Source: Kalaharituber pfeilii
Taxonomy: Eukaryota > Ascomycota > Pezizomycetes > Pezizales > Pezizaceae
Length of the DNA: 64,000 bases
Direction of reading: 5' to 3'
Assembly: GCA_015179045.1 (NCBI GenBank)
Contig: WHUZ01000004.1
Coordinates: 496,001 to 560,000 of the forward strand
This document shows, piece by piece, positions 58,201-64,000 of this stretch. The notes under the pieces are model-generated. The model was not told the DNA's origin, ran no database searches, and saw only the letters and a program-made list of their open reading frames with translations. A program made the position numbers and the translations under genes. The stretch's first letter is position 1, and the number at the start of each line of letters is the position of its first letter.

Positions 58201-61200
58201 CTATCGCACGTATATCGCCTCAGATCTCGACATCCGTGCCCCTGAAGCCCCGACTCGTGCCCACCGCAGAGTCTTTTCACGGGGCGAGGGCCACATGCGG
58301 CCTGATGTGATGGGTTGCACCTTGCTGGCTGCCTGCACGCTGTTGGGTCGTCGCTGCAGCGGTGCGCAGAATGCCCAGAATGGCGCCATCTAACGCAATT
58401 CCCACATAATCGGTGCTACCCTCCACAGGCGAAGACCCACGGCAACACTGGGCCCCCTCCACACCGCAGCGGCTCTTCTATGCATAGTAGCCCTCAGATT
58501 GGTTTTCAGGCCACAAATTGCAGGTGCGACATTACCACATCAGGTGTGAGCAATGCTTATGTTACAGAAGCAAAACGGGCCGGAACACAATGCTTGAGAC
58601 GCCCTGTGCTGTCGCTGAAGCTTTGAATCGTCCCTGTACCCGCACTCTAATTGCATGTATGCTAGCGTGCGTAAAGATCACTCTTTCTCGATCGTGCAGC
58701 CTCCTTCTCGTGCCCAAATCCCCCGACTTGTTTTGGACAAGGGTGGGCATCAAAATACTGGTTGCCAAGACAACAGTACAACCCAATTGACTTGTCTTCT
58801 GCTTCCCTCCTCAACTCGACATATATCTGGTATCATCATCTTCCTCCTAGTTTGGTAGCCTTGGACTCTACTTTGTGGCATGAGACTATCTACTCTGGTG
58901 CTTGCTTCCAAAAACATGTTTAGGTGAGCATCGGCAGGGTCCACCGTCCATCTTTTCCTCTCATAACCTCAGACCAGGCACTGAGTAAGAAGGGGGGCCT
59001 CCCTCAGCACATTCGAGCCAGCGCTATTGATTTTTTTGCCGAGTAGCTTATAAGCCAGGTGCCAGCATATGTCGAACAACTCGTTGGACGGCGTATCGAG
59101 CAGCATGCCAGCCCCTCTGCAACGCTGCCAGTTAATTCCGGTGACACAAAGGCACTTTACCTCCTCGCTGTCTTGGGCAGGTGGTTTGGTAGGCATATTT
59201 ACAACTATCGTCATATTGCAAGCGGGGGCATATAGGCATATAGACGTATTGGCAGGTATCACCATATTGACTAACAGCACCATAGTAGGCAGATAGGTTG
59301 ACCAGGACCCCAGAGAGCTGGTGACGCATCAAGTGCCGCCAGGGGTTTGAGTGACAGCTCCCTGACCAAAAATTTTCTTTCGTGACGTACCTTGCGCTGA
59401 GTTTCTTGTACCACAGGGACACAATCATAGTACAGTACAACGTTACAGTACTTGTTCAACCCCTGGGTAGTCGGGTTCCGGCGTTGTGGGGCGCCGCTCT
59501 TCCTATCTGAGAACGTACCCAAGTTGCCTAATTAGGCAGGCTGGGCCTATGTGCACCAAGGTGCCGAGACTAGGTGCACCACAGGTGCGTACACGCTGGC
59601 GTTATCCACCTTTTCTTTGAATGTAGAACCACTCCAGTATTGTATTCATTACTCCAAGTTTGCAACCAAAGCATCTTGAGTAACAATTTAAGTGGTTATC
59701 AGAGCTGCACCGACTTAATTTAAGACGCCTATCTGAGTATCATATCAGTCGTTATTCTGTTGGCCATCTTGTAGTACTTATCCGGTGGGCGGGCGACACA
59801 GAATTCAGTACCCGTGAAACGAAACAAACACCATAAAGAGTCAATTTGTGCACCGATATCCGATGTGCTTATGTCACCCTCCAGGTCCATTGAAGGTAGC
59901 TCTGGCTGTCTCACCACAGGAAGATAGATTAAGATCTACGTATAGGTGCCCATTCTCTCTGCTCTTACGGGGCCGCTGTGATGCGGTAGACTCATTTATA
60001 TTATTGAACACGCTGCTCCCCGGAAATTGCGAATAGTGCTATAGCACGGTTGCTCAGCCAACCAAACATACTTGCTCTCAACACAATAACCGCTTCTTTT
60101 ACACTGCTGTTGTTTGTTTTCCGATCCCTAAATGACTTCGTAATGATTGGAAGCTGAAGCTGGAGCCAGCAAGAAGTACCTCCTGACAAGCTTGGGGTTA
60201 GGTATCTTGTTCTTTAGGAATGCAAAATATACTATTGACTCTTTTTAATTGAAAGACAGAAGGTTGTTGTGGGTGGACAAAGGACCGCAATGCGGAAGCA
60301 CAAAACTGTCATTTCAAAGAACACAGAGCTCAAAAAATCAAGTGGGACAAGGCGTCATGTTTTCATCTTCCTTTGCAGGAGTTTTTTTGGCGGCCCTAAA
60401 TTCCGCAGAGGACAAGATGCGTCATTTTCTTCAGTCTATGGGGGTAGATTAGTACGATCGGAGGTCGGTGCAACCAGACTAGGGGTAGATGTGACTTACA
60501 GAAGTAACGTTCCTGTAGAACGTAGTAGCTGCCTAGAACCAGCGACAGGGCGCCGGCAAGCATTCTTTGCACTGCACATGCTGAAAAGCTAACAAATGCT
60601 TCGAAACCACCTAAAGTAAGCTCAATGGGCATCCTCTTCAAGACTGCTCGACAAGGTTTGTATGTGACCTCCGCCGGCATACAAAATAGAGGCTGGAACA
60701 GAGACATCAAAGGTAGCTGGCGCCTCATGTAGGGGATGGCAGTAGCAACGATACTGGACGACTTGGTGAAAAACATCATGGTCCCGTGTTTAATCCCCAA
60801 CAGTACCATCACGTCGCAGGATGCATTCAACCTTTGAGGATCTTCCTTGATGGCTGTGTAGATGTTTCTGCTTGATGTGGCAAGACGAGGGGGATCCGAA
60901 ATTATATTTCAGCTGTCCGGGTGAGCCTTTCTCGTGTATCTTAGAGTCTCCACCTGTGGTACAGGGGCAGGAACCACGGGGATAAGGCATCCTTCCGCAC
61001 TCTTGTGGAGATTCCGAGGACTAGGGACAGCTGGTAGGCGGGTGAAGGCTAGCAAGTAGTAGGAACTTTTGTCCAGAGTCAATGCTGAAGGGTGCCAGGC
61101 TGCCATCACTTGGCATAGACAGACTTGAGCAAGGTAGAACTTGCAAACAAAGGAAGTTGGAGCACAACATGATGACAGTAATTGAGAAGTCTAAAGATGA

Positions 61201-63150
61201 TCGTCTGTCTACTATGAAAAAAACTCTCGGGAACTTTTGTTACAATGAAGCAGACCAAATCCAAGGCTGAAGGGGCTGAAGCAATGTTAGCAATTAAACA
61301 GGAGGAAAATGGGCAGTGAATGGCTGCCAGTAGACCATATGGTGATGGTCAGGATATTTTTTTCTTGACTTTCGGTGCATATCTGCTGTAGAATGTTACT
61401 GGAAAAGCGTTTTGCTTAATAGATCTCAGAAGTATCAAAAGTATCAGACGGGTGTACATGTAATTTATTGTGGCCGGGCCTGCGGGAGCATTAGCCTCCC
61501 CCAGTTGCGCCATGTGGTTTATTACCTAGATAAGTAGTCAATGAATAAGCGAGGAATGCGCGCTAGTACTAATGAAGAGTCTGTGATTTTAGTCTCGTAT
61601 GCAGAGGACGTGATCACGTGATCAGACAATTAATACTCCGCTGTATGAATAGTAGGAACGTGGCTGGTGGTTAAATTGTTTAATTGAATAAGTCAGAAGT
61701 ACTCCTGTATATATGAGATATGGGAGTACATCACTGATAAGGAAAGGGGCAAAGAAGGTGTAGCTCTTACTGGTTGTACAGCTCTTACCATCCATATTCT
61801 TCGAACCTCGCAAGACTGCTTTTCTTCCTCTGCAGTGCCTCAGAAATTCACCCATTGCTCTCATAATACTCTGTCAGGCTAAAATTACGTTAGAAAAGAT
61901 TTGAAATCATATCTCGTTATATCCAAACTACCACTATGATCGAAACTTTATTAACATTTGAAGGGTCTCAAACAAAACAAGTACCAGTTACACTGCCGTT
62001 ATTGCTACTTCCTAACAGACAATCTGCCTGCACCGGCATTATCACTACAGTTCATCGCTTCATCTCTTGAAACTCCCGAAGCGGCTAACCTGATTGGCAC
62101 CAAAGCGGCTACAACTTGCACCTAGATGAGGGACTGGCATGATACCGAACACAGACCGCTTTCAAATGTTATACCCAGTTCACGCCATCTACTTTATTTG
62201 GATATCCCAGTCCGCAAGACCAATTAGCAAGCTTCTCTATTGCGCAGCACGATGCAACATGCTATGACTCCAGTGTTAAACTACGTTGGGACAATTAAAC
62301 TCTTCATCGAAAAGTAACATAACAACACGCTTCTTACGTACCATTCAAGAATTCATATGATATTGGGAAGGTTGGATTTTGACCGGCTGCGTTTGTGAGT
62401 CTAGGATACAAGGAATCTTGCAATTGCATTTTGGTCTATTCTGGTATTGGGTCCTACAATGGGAGTTCAACTAAAACCCCTAAATGACCAGCTGAAAGAT
62501 GGTGACCTGTCGGCCATTATCTACTCTATTCATATTCGAACTCTGATATTTGTCATTCTAGTCCGGTATGTCATTCTACGTTTACTATTAGTAGCTATTG
62601 AAGTGCTTCATATCAATCGAGATTATGCATACGAAAAATGAGAAAAGGCCCTTGAAAACCTAGTTACAAAGGTCTGGAATGAGAACAACTCACATAGTTG
62701 TTTCGCCCGCTTTGGCCTCTTGCTCTTCTACACAACTTGGGAGGTGCGGGAATTTGAAGTTGAAATCTCCAAGTTTGTGCAGCTTTAAAAAAATCACATA
62801 CGTAAGTATTAAAACTAAATAATCAAACGCAATATATTTCAGAGCTATAACGTGCTTCGAGCGTAGAGGTCTCGTGACTGGGGCACTAACATTCTTACTT
62901 AATCTTGTCCGCAGCACGAGGCTGGGGGAGTACAATATGCTTCTGCGGACTACACCTTAGTTTGACCCAAGTGCCCCATACACGTGCAGTGAACATCAAA
63001 AGAGCCCAAAACCAGAGCCGTGCTGCCTTACCGCCTCAAATACCGTACATGCAGCATCCTGTCACCCTTGCCTGTCAGTCAACCCATCCCGCACGCACCT
63101 CCGATATTCGTTAACCGTTACGCCATCGCCTTCTCCGTATTGCGCGCCCT
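58201..63150. other. Gene-poor stretch before atg17
   Basis: No supported gene in nearly 5 kb. Short ORFs overlap on both strands without recognisable families. At about 60445-60477 lies TTAGTACGATCGGAGG followed by TCGGTGCAACCAGACTA, which resembles a sequence at about 17430 and the palindrome arms at 51642; it may be one end of an old DNA transposon. The last few hundred bases should contain the atg17 promoter. Confidence 0.4.
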
Positions 63151-64000
63151 ATGGCTTCACCGTCTTTAGCTTCGTCAGTGAACCCCAACCCAACCCACTC
63201 CGGCGGAGGATTCACGCCCTCTCCTCGGCTGCCTGAGCATGACCTCACTACTTTTTTTCTGAATTCAAAGCGCTCACTGGAGTCCAAAGATCTTATCGTC
63301 CGCGCTGCCGATCTAGTTAACAACACAAAAGCGGCTTTGGAGCATGCAGCTGTATTACTGCCGGCATGCGTGTATTTGAGGAATGCGCTTGAGGGCCAGC
63401 TCGGGGTTGCTAGGGGGCTAAATCAGGTTATGTTGCAAGGAAAGAACGGATTTGTGAGCTATGTGCAGGTGGGATATGCCCCGAAATCACCTGAAAGAGT
63501 CGCTCATGATTAAGCTTTCTCTATTTGTTCTGTCCGATGAGTTGAGACTGAAGGGAAGTTTAACAGACTACAACAAAAGATTTTGAAGAAGCCCGCACTG
63601 GTTTGACCAATATCCTATCAAATTTGCAAAATACAGTGCTAGACCCAGCATTTACCCCAGAAAGGACAGAACCTAGAACATTACACGACTTCGTTGATGA
63701 CGCAGGAGTTGATAAGCTGCTTGCGGAGATACACGGCATAATAGGCAAAGCAGAGGTTTGTACCAAATTTCATTAGATACTCAGAGGCTGATGACAGCAG
63801 GACTCCATAAATCGATATGGGGAGACGCTGGGTTCGTTCGATCAGGATCTTGCGACTCTGGAGGCAACCGTCTCCAAGCTACCATCGACATCAACCAAAC
63901 AGCCCTCGATTCTCCACCCAAGCCAAAACCCCGTACCACGGTGTTTGAGTGAGCTGGACCACCTCACTGTAAATTTAGTCGACTCATTTGAAAAACTGAA
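63151..64000 (+). CDS. atg17: Autophagy scaffold Atg17, 5' part only
   Basis: Atg17 is the scaffold of the Atg1 kinase complex that starts autophagosome formation. Exons 63151-63468, 63567-63755 and 63801 onward join in frame; the gene runs off the window. The N-terminus MASPSLASSVNPNPTHSGGG precedes SKDLIVRAADLVNNTKAALE, HAAVLLPACVYLRNALEGQL and, after the first intron, TTTKDFEEARTGLTNILSNL and ILSNLQNTVLDPAFTPE, then the characteristic TLHDFVDDAGVDKLLAEIHG. The helical, leucine-rich pattern and this LHDFVD stretch are typical of Atg17. The third exon (DSINRYGETLGSFDQDLATL) continues to the window edge. Confidence 0.88.

Noticed and set aside
58969..59440. Overlapping minus-strand ORFs with repeated Cys-Pro and Tyr phrases
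   Set aside because: They come from a short GGCATATAG-like repetition read in two frames; no protein family was recognised.
61430..61460. GTATCAAAAGTATCAGACG, like the end of the Tc1-type element at 51502
   Set aside because: The likeness is limited to about 15 A-rich bases, and no matching inverted end or TA pair was found.

Overview
The window looks like nuclear DNA of a filamentous ascomycete (Pezizomycotina). Almost every gene is cut by short (about 50-220 base) introns with fungal splice sites and CTAAC/CTGAC-like branch points. The gene set includes a fungal NADPH oxidase, an AA11-type LPMO, a SconB/Met30 sulfur controller, a CYT-4/Dss1 mitochondrial RNase II, Atg17 and an SPX phosphate permease. 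Long gene-poor stretches with decayed transposons would fit a repeat-rich genome such as a Pezizomycete (truffle/morel relatives), but that placement is inference. I saw no rRNA, no convincing tRNA gene, no CRISPR array and no bacterial feature. All gene names rest on reading the protein sequence by eye.

Layout, left to right: VPS29 (+, 763-1635); a degenerate repeat (about 2755-3562); NADPH oxidase noxA (-, 4357-6706); an apparently intact pogo-family DNA transposon with 38-base inverted ends and TA target duplications (8510-10755); SPX-domain phosphate permease (-, 12040-14932); a gene-poor stretch with long homopolymers (14933-20488); D-3-phosphoglycerate dehydrogenase (+, 20489-22250); PLC-like phosphodiesterase (+, 23147-24296); VMA12 (-, 24548-25350); MED10 (-, 25879-26626); AA11 LPMO (+, 27396-28319); SEC13 (+, 28987-30303); NOP16 (+, 30675-31467); phosphopantetheine adenylyltransferase CAB4 (-, 31829-33142); VMA8 (-, 33740-34899) head to head with CCA1 (+, about 34903/35191-37209); TTI2 (+, 37453-39646); FIG4 (-, 40033-44180); a second, inverted copy of the 3-kb repeat carrying a nested MITE (about 44715-45810); a very long CYT-4/Dss1-like gene with a repetitive N-terminus (-, 46062-51246); a transposon-rich stretch with two TA-flanked Tc1/mariner-type elements placed end to end (51502-52882); sconB/met30 (-, 55039-57809); about 5 kb of gene-poor DNA; and the 5' part of atg17 (+, 63151 to the window end).

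Functionally the window is mostly housekeeping. Several genes act in the endolysosomal/vacuolar system (VPS29 retromer, VMA8 and VMA12 for V-ATPase, FIG4 for PI(3,5)P2, SEC13, ATG17), but they lie on both strands, are separated by unrelated genes and probably do not form a cluster. The most unusual items are the CYT-4-like protein, whose reading frame runs through five 117-base repeats and about 570 extra N-terminal residues; the intact pogo element; the two inverted repeat copies that join a Pol III B-box-like motif to a pogo transposase relic, one of them showing a clean empty site for a MITE; and very small or GC-AG spliced exons in conserved genes.
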